A stretch of 64,000 nucleotides of DNA from Oceanicola sp. 502str15 (GTDB lineage: Bacteria > Pseudomonadota > Alphaproteobacteria > Rhodobacterales > Rhodobacteraceae), in contig NZ_WYDQ01000001.1 of the NCBI RefSeq assembly GCF_024105635.1, forward strand, positions 744,001 through 808,000. Reading direction: 5' to 3'. The notes below the pieces were generated by a model. It saw nothing but the letters and a program-made list of their open reading frames with translations, was not told where the DNA came from and made no database searches. Made by a program: the position numbers and the translations under genes. How positions within the stretch are numbered: position 1 is the first letter of the stretch; each line of letters begins with the position of its first letter. Positions 26,173 through 35,119 of this stretch are shown here, piece after piece.

Positions 26173-27125
26173 CACAGCTTCCCCCGTGCCGCGAGCAGCC
26201 CGCCGATCATCACGACAACCACCATGATCGTGCCCTCGATGATCGCCGAAACATTGGGATCGACGCTGAGCAGCGTCAGATCCATCCGCACCAGCCGCAG
26301 GATGAACACGGCAATCAGCGGGCCGAGCAGGCCCCCCTTGCCGCCGCCCAGAACCACGCCGCCCAGCACCACGGCGGCGACCGAGGCGAGCAGGTAGGGC
26401 CCGGGGATCGGCTCTCCGATGCCGGTGGACAGCGTCAGCGAGAGGCCTCCCATTGCGGCAAAGACCCCCGCCAGCGCATAGGCCACGATCCGGGTGCGCC
26501 CCACGTTCACCCCAGAACGGAAGGCCGCCAGCGCATCCGAGCCCACCGCGTAAAGCGAAAGCCCGGTGCGCGAGCGCCGGATCGGTAGCCAGACGATGGC
26601 CACCAGCACCAGCAGAAACACCAGCGAGCGCGGCACGCCGCCCAGCCCGGGGATCGGCAGGCCGCCAATGATGAACCCGCGCAGCCAGTCCGCCGCATCG
26701 CCGCCCGGCGCGTTGAGGATCAGCAGCGCCACGCCCTCCCAGACAAAGAGCATCGCCAGCGTCACCACGATGTCGGGCACGCGGGTGATGTTGATGAGCA
26801 GCCCGTTCAGCGCGCCCATGCCCGCCCCCATAGCCAGCACCAGCAGCACGATCCCGCCCGAGATCGCCCCGCCGTTGCCCTCCATCAGCACCGCCGCCGT
26901 CACCGAGCAGACCGCCATCATCGAGGCGATCGACAGGTCGATGCCCCCGGCAATCACCACCACCGCCTGCGCCACGGTGGCAAAGGCAAAGGGCAGGGCG
27001 GCGCGGGCAAGGCTTTCCAGCCCCGAAGCGCCGAAGCTGGGCTGAATGAGCTTGGTCGCCACGAAGAGGGCGGCGAGGATCACCGCAAGCCCGGTGATCC
27101 ATGCGTGTTTGCGAAGCGCCTTCAT
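26172..27125 (-). CDS. Sugar ABC transporter permease 1 (RbsC family)
   Basis: A 317-residue inner-membrane permease. It shows the conserved VVVIAGGIDLSIASMMAVCSVTAA stretch and the late VVLGGVVLGGGKGGLLGPLIAV loop that couples to the ATPase in the RbsC/BPD_transp_2 family. It overlaps the ATPase gene by four bases and the second permease by one, so stoichiometric synthesis is likely. Two different permeases in one RbsABC-type system suggest a heterodimer. Confidence 0.92.
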   Translation of the reverse strand: MKALRKHAWITGLAVILAALFVATKLIQPSFGASGLESLARAALPFAFATVAQAVVVIAGGIDLSIASMMAVCSVTAAVLMEGNGGAISGGIVLLVLAMGAGMGALNGLLINITRVPDIVVTLAMLFVWEGVALLILNAPGGDAADWLRGFIIGGLPIPGLGGVPRSLVFLLVLVAIVWLPIRRSRTGLSLYAVGSDALAAFRSGVNVGRTRIVAYALAGVFAAMGGLSLTLSTGIGEPIPGPYLLASVAAVVLGGVVLGGGKGGLLGPLIAVFILRLVRMDLTLLSVDPNVSAIIEGTIMVVVVMIGGLLAARGKL

Positions 27126-28603
27126 GCCGCGTCTCCCGTCAGCCCGTAGGCGGCGCGCATCAGGCGCGGCTCGTCGGCCTCTGCGGCGGGCATGGTATCG
27201 ACCACGCGGCCATTGAAGATCACGATGCAGCGGTCGCAGGCCAGTTGGATTTCCTCCAGTTCCGAGGAGTAGAACAGCACCGAAGCGCCGCCCTCCGCCA
27301 GCTCGCGCACCAACGGGTAGATCTGGCGCTTGGTGCGCACGTCGATGCCCCGCGTCGGGTCGAACAGCAGCAGCGTGTCGCAGCCGTGGGCCAGCCAGCG
27401 CCCGATGGTCACCTTCTGCTGGTTCCCGCCGCTCAGGCGTCCCACCTCGCCCTGGGCGCGAGTATCAATCTGAAGCCGCTCGATGGTGCGGCCCACCACC
27501 TCGCCCTCGCGCTTCATCGAGATCGGCCCCCATGCGCGGGCACGGGCCGAAAAGGGCAGGGCAAGGTTGTCGCGCACCGATTGCTGCATCGCCAGCGCAT
27601 CCGCCCGGTTGCCGGGCACGAAGGCGAGGCCGGCGGCAATGGCATCGGCAGGGTGGGCGAAGCGGCGGGCCGTGCCCTCCACCTCGATCACGCCCCGGTC
27701 GGGCTTCCTCGCGCCGGCCAGCACCTCGAAGAGCTCATCCTGCCCCTGGCCCTCCAGCGCCACCACGCCCAGCACCTCGCCGGGGTGGAGCGCAAAGCTC
27801 ACATCCGTCAACTGCCCGCCCGCGCCAAGCCCCTTCACCGCCACGCGGGGCGTGCCCTGCGGCGCGGCGGCCACCCGCTCTGCGGCGGTTTCGCCGGGCT
27901 TGATCGCCTCGCCCAGCATCATCTCCACGATCCGCTCCTCGGCGCCCTCTTCAATCGGCACTTCGCCAACGGTGGCACCATCGCGCAGCACCACGGCCCG
28001 CTGGCAGACCTGCGCGATCTCGGCAAAGCGGTGCGAAATATAGATCACCGAGCGCCCGGCCTCGGCCTGCTGCTGCACCACCTTCAGCACCGCCTCCACC
28101 AGATCGGTCGGCAGGGCGGCCGTCATCTCGTCGAGCAGCAGCACGTCGGGCTCTGAGGCCAGCGCACGCGCAAGGTCGATGATGCGCAGCGTCGCCAGCG
28201 GCAGGCTGTGGATCATCGCCGAAAGGTCGAATCCCGCAAAGCCCAGCTCCCCCATCCACGCGCTAAACTTGGCCGGATCGGTCCCGCCCAGCCGCAGGTT
28301 GTCGGCCACGTCCAGATCGGGGATCAGCGAAGGCTCCTGATACACCGGCACCAGCCCGCTCTTGCGCGCCTCGGCGGGCGAACCCACGGCCCGCTCGGCC
28401 CCGCGGATCTTCACATGTCCGCCATCGGCCTTCAGCGCCCCGGTGAGGATCTTTACAAAGGTCGATTTGCCCGCGCCATTGGCCCCCATCAGGGCCACGA
28501 TCTCGCCCCGGCGGATCGTCAGAGCGGCAGCCTTCAAAGCCACCACCGCCCCAAACCGCTTCTCTACGCCGCTCGCATCCAGCAGCGGAGCCTCATCCGA
28601 CAT
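27122..28603 (-). CDS. Sugar ABC transporter ATP-binding protein with two nucleotide-binding domains (RbsA/MglA type)
   Basis: A 493-residue tandem ATPase. Domain 1 has a canonical Walker A (GANGAGKST), Walker B (VLLLDEMTA) and switch His (YISHRFAEI), but its signature is unusual (LPLATLRIIDLARAL, lacking the usual G-x-QQ). Domain 2 has the degenerate Walker A of this family (LEGQGQDELFEVL) but a good signature (RLSGGNQQKVTIGRWL) and a Walker B reading LLLFDPTRGID, with Asp-Pro where Asp-Glu-Pro is expected. One ATP site per complex is therefore likely active. It powers sugar import through the two permeases encoded just downstream. Confidence 0.93.
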   Translation of the reverse strand: MSDEAPLLDASGVEKRFGAVVALKAAALTIRRGEIVALMGANGAGKSTFVKILTGALKADGGHVKIRGAERAVGSPAEARKSGLVPVYQEPSLIPDLDVADNLRLGGTDPAKFSAWMGELGFAGFDLSAMIHSLPLATLRIIDLARALASEPDVLLLDEMTAALPTDLVEAVLKVVQQQAEAGRSVIYISHRFAEIAQVCQRAVVLRDGATVGEVPIEEGAEERIVEMMLGEAIKPGETAAERVAAAPQGTPRVAVKGLGAGGQLTDVSFALHPGEVLGVVALEGQGQDELFEVLAGARKPDRGVIEVEGTARRFAHPADAIAAGLAFVPGNRADALAMQQSVRDNLALPFSARARAWGPISMKREGEVVGRTIERLQIDTRAQGEVGRLSGGNQQKVTIGRWLAHGCDTLLLFDPTRGIDVRTKRQIYPLVRELAEGGASVLFYSSELEEIQLACDRCIVIFNGRVVDTMPAAEADEPRLMRAAYGLTGDAA

Positions 28604-28669
28604 ATCGCCTCATCTGTCTTGTATTCCAGAAGGTTGGCCGGGCACCTTCAAGTGCCCGGCCAGAGTGGC

Positions 28670-29695
28670 TTACTCGCCGGGGCCCTTGCAGGCGATGATC
28701 TCTTCCATCGAGTAATCGGTCCAGCCCGGGATCTGCACCGATACCGGCCATTCCGGGTCGAGGTCGGGGTTCTGCGCCCCCGCGATCAGCTCCTTGCCGG
28801 CTTCGTCATTGTTGGCCCAGAGGCTCGGGTCCACCAGCACCACGCGCTCTTCGGGGGTCTCGCCATCGAGGATGCGCAGCGCCAGCGTCACCCCTGCGCC
28901 GCCGATCGAGCCGGGGTTTGTGACGGCCGCGCCGGTGAGGCCCTCGACCGAGGCGAGCTGGCCCACGAAACCGGCGTTGTCGGCGCCCACCACGGGCACG
29001 AGATCCACGTCGCTCTCGACCAGCGCATCGACGATCACGTTGTCGATCCCGCTCGTCCAGATCCCGTCAAACGGAATGCCGGTGGCGATGTAGTCAAGGA
29101 TCTGCTGCTTGCCCTTGTCCTGCTGCCAGCCGGTAAAGACCTCCTGCGCGATCTTCACATCGGGGAACTCCTCAAGCGCCCGCTTGAAGCCCTTGTCGCG
29201 GTCGTCATCGGCCGCAGCCCCCGCCGCACCGCGCATGTAGACCACCTCGCCAGAGCCGCCGATGGTCTCGAACAGCCACTTCGCGCCGAGGTAGGCGTAT
29301 TCCTCCTGGTTGTTGGACAGCACATAGGCCGCATCCGCGTTCACGCCCTGATCGACCGCGACCACGACGATGCCCTTGTCGGTGGCTTCCTTCACCGCGT
29401 CGGCAATGCCGTCGGGGTTGGCGGGGTTGACCACGATGGCATCGACGCCCGCTTCGATCAGGTTGCGGATGTCCTCCGACTGGCCCGCCGCATCGGTGTT
29501 GCGGTGGGCGATGTTGAGGCTGTCGACCTTGCCCGACACCAGCGCCTGCGCCTTCATCGCGCAGACCATCTCCTCGCGCCAGCCGTTGCCCTGCACGGTG
29601 TTGGAAATGCCGATGGTGTATTCGGCTGCGGCCATCCCGCTCAGGGCAAGCGTCAGCCCGGCGGCGGCAGTGGTGGTTTTCAGTAGTGTCTTCAT
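28670..29695 (-). CDS. Sugar ABC transporter periplasmic substrate-binding protein
   Basis: A 341-residue periplasmic protein of the RbsB type. The signal peptide covers residues 1 to about 24 (ending GMAAA). The mature part begins EYTIGISNTVQGNGWREEM and contains IEAGVDAIVVNPANPDGI and VVAVDQGVNADAAYVLSNN, the ligand-facing strands of the Peripla_BP_4 fold. GGGAGG precedes the ATG at 29695. The ligand cannot be read from the sequence; the downstream dehydrogenases suggest an unusual sugar, inositol or polyol. It precedes the ATPase gene in the operon. Confidence 0.92.
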   Translation of the reverse strand: MKTLLKTTTAAAGLTLALSGMAAAEYTIGISNTVQGNGWREEMVCAMKAQALVSGKVDSLNIAHRNTDAAGQSEDIRNLIEAGVDAIVVNPANPDGIADAVKEATDKGIVVVAVDQGVNADAAYVLSNNQEEYAYLGAKWLFETIGGSGEVVYMRGAAGAAADDDRDKGFKRALEEFPDVKIAQEVFTGWQQDKGKQQILDYIATGIPFDGIWTSGIDNVIVDALVESDVDLVPVVGADNAGFVGQLASVEGLTGAAVTNPGSIGGAGVTLALRILDGETPEERVVLVDPSLWANNDEAGKELIAGAQNPDLDPEWPVSVQIPGWTDYSMEEIIACKGPGE

Positions 29696-29741
29696 GGTTT
29701 TCCCTCCCTGGGATCGGTTATTATTCAGATGGTTACGCGTG

Positions 29742-30656
29742 TCACTTGATGTAAGGTTGCAGCACGTCACGAGCGAGCAGGAAGCCGCGTTTCACCGCCG
29801 CGTCATCCTTCTCGAACACCTTGTCCTCATGCTCGATGATCACCGGCCCGTCGTATCCGGCGCGGTAGAGCCCGGAGAAGAAGCCGGGCCAGTCCACGTC
29901 GCCCAGCCCGGGCATCCGTGGCACCTGCCAGCCCATGCCCGCGCTCATCACCCCGTTCTCGTAGAGCCCGTCGCGGTCGATCATCACGTCCTTCGCATGA
30001 ACATGGGCCATCATCGGCCCGAATTCCTTGATGAATCTGTCCTGGTCGATCATCTGCCAGACAAGGTGCGAGGGGTCAAAGTTCATCCCCACGGCCTCGC
30101 CCCATTCCTCAAAAATGCGGCGCCAGATCTTGGGGGAGTAGGCAATGTTGTGCCCGCCCGGCCATTCGTCATAGCTGAAGATCATCGGGCAGTTCTCGAA
30201 GCAGAGCCTGATGCCGGCGTCCTTTGCATGGGCGACGACGGGGGCAAGGATCTCCTGCGCCCGCTTCCAGTTTCCGTCCACATTCAGTGACTTGTCGCCG
30301 CCAATGAAGGTGTTGACCACCGGCACCGACAGTGTGGCGGCGGCGGTGATCACATGTTTCAGATGACCGATCACCTCCTCGCGGTGAGAGGCCTCCGCGT
30401 GCAGCGGGTTGGGGTAGTATCCCAGCGCCGAGATCGTCACCCCGTGTTCGGCCAGCCCGCCGGTGATTTCCTGCGCCTGGCCCTCCGACAGCCCGTTGCA
30501 GTCAATATGCGAGGTCCCCGCATAGCGCCGCGCCTCTCCACCCGAGGCCGGCCAGCAGGCGACTTCCAGCACGCCCATGTCCACCTCGGCGGCCCATCTG
30601 GCCACCTCCATCAATGGCGCGGTTTCAAACGGGGCCGTCAGAATGCCAAGTTTCAT
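29742..30656 (-). CDS. Sugar phosphate isomerase/epimerase (xylose isomerase-like TIM barrel)
   Basis: A 304-residue AP_endonuc_2/IolE-like TIM barrel. Metal-ligand regions typical of the fold are visible: LCFENCPMI (Glu), NFDPSHLVWQ (Asp and His), HVHAKDV (His) and the closing VIIEHED (Glu). These enzymes isomerise or epimerise keto sugars or inosose derivatives with a divalent metal. It lies between the binding protein and a dehydrogenase gene, which supports a role in converting the imported sugar after oxidation. Exact reaction unknown. Confidence 0.88.
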   Translation of the reverse strand: MKLGILTAPFETAPLMEVARWAAEVDMGVLEVACWPASGGEARRYAGTSHIDCNGLSEGQAQEITGGLAEHGVTISALGYYPNPLHAEASHREEVIGHLKHVITAAATLSVPVVNTFIGGDKSLNVDGNWKRAQEILAPVVAHAKDAGIRLCFENCPMIFSYDEWPGGHNIAYSPKIWRRIFEEWGEAVGMNFDPSHLVWQMIDQDRFIKEFGPMMAHVHAKDVMIDRDGLYENGVMSAGMGWQVPRMPGLGDVDWPGFFSGLYRAGYDGPVIIEHEDKVFEKDDAAVKRGFLLARDVLQPYIK

Positions 30657-30672
30657 GTGTCTTATCCTTGTC

Positions 30673-31821
30673 TTATCCGCCGATCTTCACCCATGCGCCG
30701 CTGTGCGCACTGGCAAGGACCGCCTCGCAGAATTCCATCTCGAAATGCCCGTCGGCAAAGCTCGCCCAGGTCGAATCCGCCTGTCGCCCGCCCGCCAGAA
30801 CGTCGCCGTAAACCTGTGAAAACAGGGCAAAGAAGGTATCGGCAAACCCCTCCACATGCCCGCCCGGCAAATGCGCCGCCGCCGCGCCCGTGGCGTTCAT
30901 CAGCGCCGCATCGCGCTGCAAGATCTGGTTCGGCCCGTCGCGATGCCCGATCCACAGGTGATCCGGCGTTTCCGAGTTCCACTCCGCGCTGGCCGTGCTC
31001 CCGGCAATGTCCCAGCGCAGCGAATTCTTCCGCCCCGGAGAGACCTGGCTCACCGTCACCGAGCCTCGCGCCCCGGAGGGATAGCGCAGCAATATCAGCG
31101 CAGTATCTTCCGTTGTTATAGAAACCTTCTCGGTCGCTCCACTCGCCGCGCTAAAGGTTTCCACCGGCCCCGTCGGCTTCTCGCGCTCCTTCAGGAAGGT
31201 GCTCAGCTCGGCCAGCACCTCCACCGGCTTTTCGCCCGCAACAAAGCTGGTGAGGTCGGCCCAATGGGTGCCGATGTCACCCACCGCGCGCAGTTCACCG
31301 CCCTTGTCGCCCTCCAGCCGCCAGTTCCAGTCGGTCGGCTTGGCGAGCCAATCCTGCACGTAATGCCCGGTGATCAGCCGCAGATCGCCCAACTCGCCCG
31401 CTGCCACCATGCCCCGCGCCTGTTGGTTCAGCGGGTAAAAGCGGATGTTGTAGCACACCGCGCACACCAGCCCCGAGGCCTCCGCCAGCGCCACCAGCTC
31501 CGCCGATTCCTCTGCCGTCATCGTCAGGGGCTTCTCGCAAACCACATGCTTGCCGGCTTCGATCAGCGCCTTCACCTGCGGGTAGTGCAGGTGGTTGGGC
31601 GAGGTCACATGCACCGCCTGCACGCTCTCATCGGCGCAGAGCTGCTCCAGCGTGTCAAACGAGGCCAGGCCCAGCCCGGCCGCCGCCTTCGCTCCGCGCT
31701 CGGGCGAAGAGCCCAGCACCCCGCGCAGATCCACCCCCAGCCGCCGCAGCGCCCAGACATGGACCGTTCCGATAAAGCCGGTGCCGATCACGGCAACGCC
31801 GATGCGCGAGAAATCCATCAT
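30673..31821 (-). CDS. Gfo/Idh/MocA family oxidoreductase (first of operon)
   Basis: A 382-residue dehydrogenase with a canonical dinucleotide loop ([17 protein letters not shown]), the lysine motif VCEKPLTM and the C-terminal substrate segment [15 protein letters not shown]. It probably oxidises the imported sugar or polyol with NAD(P). The ATG at 31821 is the conventional start, but an in-frame TTG at 31836 is the one with a well-placed GGGAGG, so five more residues are possible. The SDR gene lies 42 bases upstream on the same transcript. Confidence 0.9.
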   Translation of the reverse strand: MMDFSRIGVAVIGTGFIGTVHVWALRRLGVDLRGVLGSSPERGAKAAAGLGLASFDTLEQLCADESVQAVHVTSPNHLHYPQVKALIEAGKHVVCEKPLTMTAEESAELVALAEASGLVCAVCYNIRFYPLNQQARGMVAAGELGDLRLITGHYVQDWLAKPTDWNWRLEGDKGGELRAVGDIGTHWADLTSFVAGEKPVEVLAELSTFLKEREKPTGPVETFSAASGATEKVSITTEDTALILLRYPSGARGSVTVSQVSPGRKNSLRWDIAGSTASAEWNSETPDHLWIGHRDGPNQILQRDAALMNATGAAAAHLPGGHVEGFADTFFALFSQVYGDVLAGGRQADSTWASFADGHFEMEFCEAVLASAHSGAWVKIGG

Positions 31822-31863
31822 CGCGTTTCGCCCCAAAGCGGGGCGCCTCCCTTGGTCAAAGTC

Positions 31864-32580
31864 TCAAACAACCGAATAGCCCCCGTCAACCGGAATGCAT
31901 GCGCCCGTCATGAATGCCGCCGCCTCCGAGGCCAGAAACAGCACCGGCCCGGCAATGTCCTCGGGCTGGCCCCAGCGCCCCAGCGGGGTGCGGGCGTTCA
32001 CATTGGCCACATGGGTCGCGTCCTCGCGGCTCCGCGCCGATTGCGCCGTAACGATGAAGCCCGGCGCCACCGCGTTCACCCTTATGCCGTCCTCCGCCCA
32101 GGCGATGGCGAGCGATTTGGTGAGCTGCTGCACGGCGGCCTTCGAGGCGCCATAGGCCGGGTTCTTCGGGCTGCCGAAGCCCGCATACATCGAGGCAATG
32201 TTGATCAGGCAGCCCTTGGCGGCCGCCAGTTGCGGGTGGAAGGCGAGGGCGCAGCGCATGGAGCCGGTCAGGTTGATGTCGAGCACCTTGGAAAAGAACT
32301 CCGGCGCCGTTTCCTCGCCCCGTGCCGTGATCGCCGCGCCGTTCACCAGTACGTCGAGCCGGGGCATGGCGGCAGAAAGCGCCTCGACGGCGCCCATGTC
32401 GGTCACGTCAAGCTGGTGGTAGGCAAAGCGGGCCGCATCCTCGGGGGCAGGGGCCGCTTCCACGCCGGTAATGGCCACCTGCGCGCCCGAGTCCTGAAAC
32501 GCCCGCGCAATCGCCGCGCCAATCCCGGCACGGCTGGCGCCGATCACCAGCACCTGCTTGCCCTCGAAGTTCCCGCTCAC
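31864..32580 (-). CDS. SDR family oxidoreductase
   Basis: A 238-residue classical short-chain dehydrogenase. The nucleotide loop is [15 protein letters not shown], the structural NGAAI motif stands for NNAG, and the catalytic residues are Ser in [11 protein letters not shown] and Tyr/Lys in YGASKAAV. The C-terminal end is [11 protein letters not shown]. It would oxidise or reduce a sugar-type hydroxyl using NAD(P). The GTG at 32580 gives a start close to the first strand. It is the promoter-proximal gene of the sugar operon, facing two LacI-type operators. Confidence 0.9.
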   Translation of the reverse strand: MSGNFEGKQVLVIGASRAGIGAAIARAFQDSGAQVAITGVEAAPAPEDAARFAYHQLDVTDMGAVEALSAAMPRLDVLVNGAAITARGEETAPEFFSKVLDINLTGSMRCALAFHPQLAAAKGCLINIASMYAGFGSPKNPAYGASKAAVQQLTKSLAIAWAEDGIRVNAVAPGFIVTAQSARSREDATHVANVNARTPLGRWGQPEDIAGPVLFLASEAAAFMTGACIPVDGGYSVV

Positions 32581-32640
32581 CCGAAGGCTCCCGGCAGCAT
32601 TGTGCAGATCATGCAGTTCCCTCTCGCCGCCGATGCTCTC

Positions 32641-32654
32641 TGTAATCGTTTACA
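32641..32654. promoter_or_regulatory. LacI-family operator 1
   Basis: TGTAATCGTTTACA, a near-perfect palindrome with the central CG step of LacI/GalR operators. It lies 61 bases upstream of the SDR start and is the reverse complement of operator 2. Confidence 0.85.
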
Positions 32655-32685
32655 TCGCGCGGCGAGTCCCTCGGCGGCTCTCCCC

Positions 32686-32699
32686 TGTAAACGATTACA
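32686..32699. promoter_or_regulatory. LacI-family operator 2
   Basis: TGTAAACGATTACA, the reverse complement of operator 1, 45 bases away centre to centre. Both lie between the divergent SDR and alcohol dehydrogenase genes and could control either. No LacI gene is seen in the window. Confidence 0.85.
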
Positions 32700-32793
32700 T
32701 TCTCATCGCGGCGCGAAAGGAATGTCAAGCGGGGATGGACAACCCCGGGGCGCGGCGCAATGGTGCGGGCAACGAGGGGAGGGAGGAATGCCA

Positions 32794-33918
32794 ATGAAAA
32801 CGCGGGTGGCGCTTCTGCGCAAAATGGGGGCCGCGCGGCCCTATTCCGAAAGCAAACCGCTCCAGATCGTCGAGGCCGAACTGGCTCCTCCGGGGCCGGG
32901 GGAGCTGCTGGTCAAGATGGCCGCCGCCGGGCTCTGCCACTCCGACCTCTCCACCATCAACGCCGACCGCCCGCGCGAGATGCCCGTCGCCCTCGGCCAC
33001 GAGGCCAGCGGCGTGGTGCAGCAGGTCGGCCCCGGCGTCACCCGCTTTGCGCCCGGCGATCACGTGGTGCTGGTCTTCGTGCCCACCTGCGGCCAGTGCC
33101 TGCCCTGCGCCGAGGGCCGCCCCGCGCTCTGCGAGCCAGCCGCGGTGGCGGCGGCGGCAGGCACCCTGATGAGCGGCGAAAAGAAGATCTCCGTCGAGGG
33201 CGCCAAGGTAAACCATCACATCGGCGTCTCCGCCTTTTCCGAACACGCGGTGGTGGCCGAAGGCTCGGCGGTGAAGATCGACAAGGACATCCCGCTCGAC
33301 AAGGCCGCCCTCTTGGGCTGCGCCGTGCTCACCGGGGTTGGCGCCGTGATCAACGGCGGCAAGCTCGAAATGGGCCAGAGCTGCGCAATCGTCGGGCTGG
33401 GGGGCGTCGGGCTGGCCGGGCTTCTGGGCGCCATCGCGGCGGGCGCGGGCACCGTGGTGGCCTGTGACATCGCCGAAGACAAACGCGCCTTTGCGCTGGA
33501 GCTTGGCGCGCATCTGGCCGTCGATCCGGCCGAGCCGAACGCGGTCGAAAAGCTGAAGGAAGCCACCGGCGGCGGGGTCCACCTGGCCGTAGAACTCGCC
33601 GGCGTGGTGCCCGCGCTCGACTTCGCCTGCAAGATCACCCGCCGCGGCGGCGTCACCGTCACCGCGGGCCTTCCGCACCCCTCCAAGGTGCTCGAGGTGC
33701 CGGTGGCCGCGCTCACCGTTAGCGACGCCACGATCCGCGGCAGCTACGTCGGCTCCTGCGTGCCCAAGCGCGATATTCCGCGCTTTGCCCGGATGATGCA
33801 GCAGGGCCAGCTCCCGATCGAAAAGCTGATGACCCACAAGATCCGTCTCGACGACATCAACGAAGGCTTCGAGCGGCTGGCGGCGGGGCAGGCGATCCGG
33901 CAGGTGATCGAATTCTGA
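32794..33918 (+). CDS. Zinc-dependent alcohol dehydrogenase (MDR family)
   Basis: A 374-residue medium-chain dehydrogenase. The catalytic zinc site is seen in LCHSDLSTI (Cys) and GHEASGVV (His-Glu). The structural zinc lobe is reduced to CGQCLPCAEGRPALC, with four cysteines. The Rossmann loop is CAIVGLGGVGLAGLLGAIAAG. It resembles NDMA- or glutathione-dependent and class III-like alcohol dehydrogenases. ATG at 32794 is placed correctly behind GGAGG; the ATG two codons upstream is too close. It faces the sugar operon across two LacI operators and may belong to the same regulon. Confidence 0.9.
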   Translation: MKTRVALLRKMGAARPYSESKPLQIVEAELAPPGPGELLVKMAAAGLCHSDLSTINADRPREMPVALGHEASGVVQQVGPGVTRFAPGDHVVLVFVPTCGQCLPCAEGRPALCEPAAVAAAAGTLMSGEKKISVEGAKVNHHIGVSAFSEHAVVAEGSAVKIDKDIPLDKAALLGCAVLTGVGAVINGGKLEMGQSCAIVGLGGVGLAGLLGAIAAGAGTVVACDIAEDKRAFALELGAHLAVDPAEPNAVEKLKEATGGGVHLAVELAGVVPALDFACKITRRGGVTVTAGLPHPSKVLEVPVAALTVSDATIRGSYVGSCVPKRDIPRFARMMQQGQLPIEKLMTHKIRLDDINEGFERLAAGQAIRQVIEF

Positions 33919-33924
33919 ACCCCC

Positions 33925-35058
33925 TCAGCCCGCCAGCGCGGGGCGGCCAGGGGCGATGGTCTCTGCACTGAGGCCGGTGTCGCCCAACGCCTCCTCGGCC
34001 GGGCGCCCCAGCACCAGCGTCGCCGCGAGCCGGGCCGCGCCCGGAGAGGTCTGCACCCCCGTGCCGCCCTGTCCGGCCAGCCAGAAGAAGCCCGGAGCCC
34101 CCGGCGCAAACCCCACCACCGGCAGATGATCGGGCGCAAAGCTGCGCAGCCCGGCCCATTTGCTCTCGATCCGGCGCACCTCGACGGCGCAGGTCGTCAT
34201 CAGCCGGTCGGCGCAAATCGCCACGTCCATCTCCTCGGGCTGGGCATCGCAGGGAGCGGAGGGCGTTTCATCCGCCGGAGAAGCAAGCAGCCGCCCGGCT
34301 TCCGGCTTCACGTAAAAGTCTTCCGGCGCGTCCACGATCATTGGCAGGGCGGCCACGTCGATCCCCTCGGGGGCGGCCACGGTGATCGCCGTGCGCCGCT
34401 TGGGCTGAAGGCCCACGCGGGCCACACCGGCCAGCGCGGCCAGATCGTCGGCCCAGGCGCCGGCGGCATTCACCACCACGCCCACCCGCAGGCTGTCGTC
34501 ACCCACGCTCACGCGCCAGCCATCCCCCTCGCGCGCAAGCTCCGTCACCGGAGCGCCCATCCGCATCTGCGCACCCGCCGCCTTCGCCTGCCGCAAGAAC
34601 CCCTGAAGCAGTGCGTGCACGTCAATGTCGCTTGCGCCCTCGTCCAGAAAGGCACGCTTCACATGGCCCGGCCGCAGGATCGGCGCACGCGCCTCGGCCT
34701 CTTCGCCACTCATCCAGATCAGCCGCTCCGGGTCGCGCATGTGGCCCGGCAGGGCCTCCAGCGTAGCCAGCTGATCCTCGCTCGCGGTGCGCATCAACCC
34801 GCGCGGGGTGAGCAGCGGCGCCTCGGCAAATCCCTCGGGCGGGGCGTCGAAGAAAGGCCGCGAAAGGGCCGTGAGCGCCTGCATCGCCGGGCTGCCGTAG
34901 CCCGGCGCAAACAGCGCCGCCGAGCGGCCCGAACTGTGGTATCCGGGCTGCCGCTCCGCCTCGATCAGCACCACCGAGGCGCCCTTGGCGATTTCGGCGG
35001 CGGCCGACACCCCCGCGATTCCGCCGCCTATGACGGCAACGTCAAAATCAGTCTGCAT
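33925..35058 (-). CDS. FAD-dependent oxidoreductase (DAO family)
   Basis: A 377-residue flavoprotein of the D-amino-acid/glycine oxidase fold. The FAD loop is VAVIGGGIAGVSAAAEI, followed by the family's SSGRSAALFAPGYG, and the C-terminal FAD contact is FFWLAGQGGTGVQTSPGAARL. The substrate is an amine, amino acid or hydroxy acid that cannot be named. AAGGGAG precedes the ATG at 35058. Longer open frames upstream lack similarity. It lies 61 bases downstream of glpR on the same strand, so it may be co-transcribed with the glycerol regulator, although no functional link is known to me. Confidence 0.87.
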   Translation of the reverse strand: MQTDFDVAVIGGGIAGVSAAAEIAKGASVVLIEAERQPGYHSSGRSAALFAPGYGSPAMQALTALSRPFFDAPPEGFAEAPLLTPRGLMRTASEDQLATLEALPGHMRDPERLIWMSGEEAEARAPILRPGHVKRAFLDEGASDIDVHALLQGFLRQAKAAGAQMRMGAPVTELAREGDGWRVSVGDDSLRVGVVVNAAGAWADDLAALAGVARVGLQPKRRTAITVAAPEGIDVAALPMIVDAPEDFYVKPEAGRLLASPADETPSAPCDAQPEEMDVAICADRLMTTCAVEVRRIESKWAGLRSFAPDHLPVVGFAPGAPGFFWLAGQGGTGVQTSPGAARLAATLVLGRPAEEALGDTGLSAETIAPGRPALAG

Positions 35059-35119
35059 ATCCGGGCTCCCTTCCCGCACAGACCTGCCCGGATCGGCGGC
35101 GGCGCACAAGGGGCAGGCG

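Noticed and set aside
30856..32787. Plus-strand frame extending the zinc alcohol dehydrogenase far upstream
   Set aside because: It covers two minus-strand genes and the LacI operators; the enzyme fold and ribosome-binding site start at 32794.
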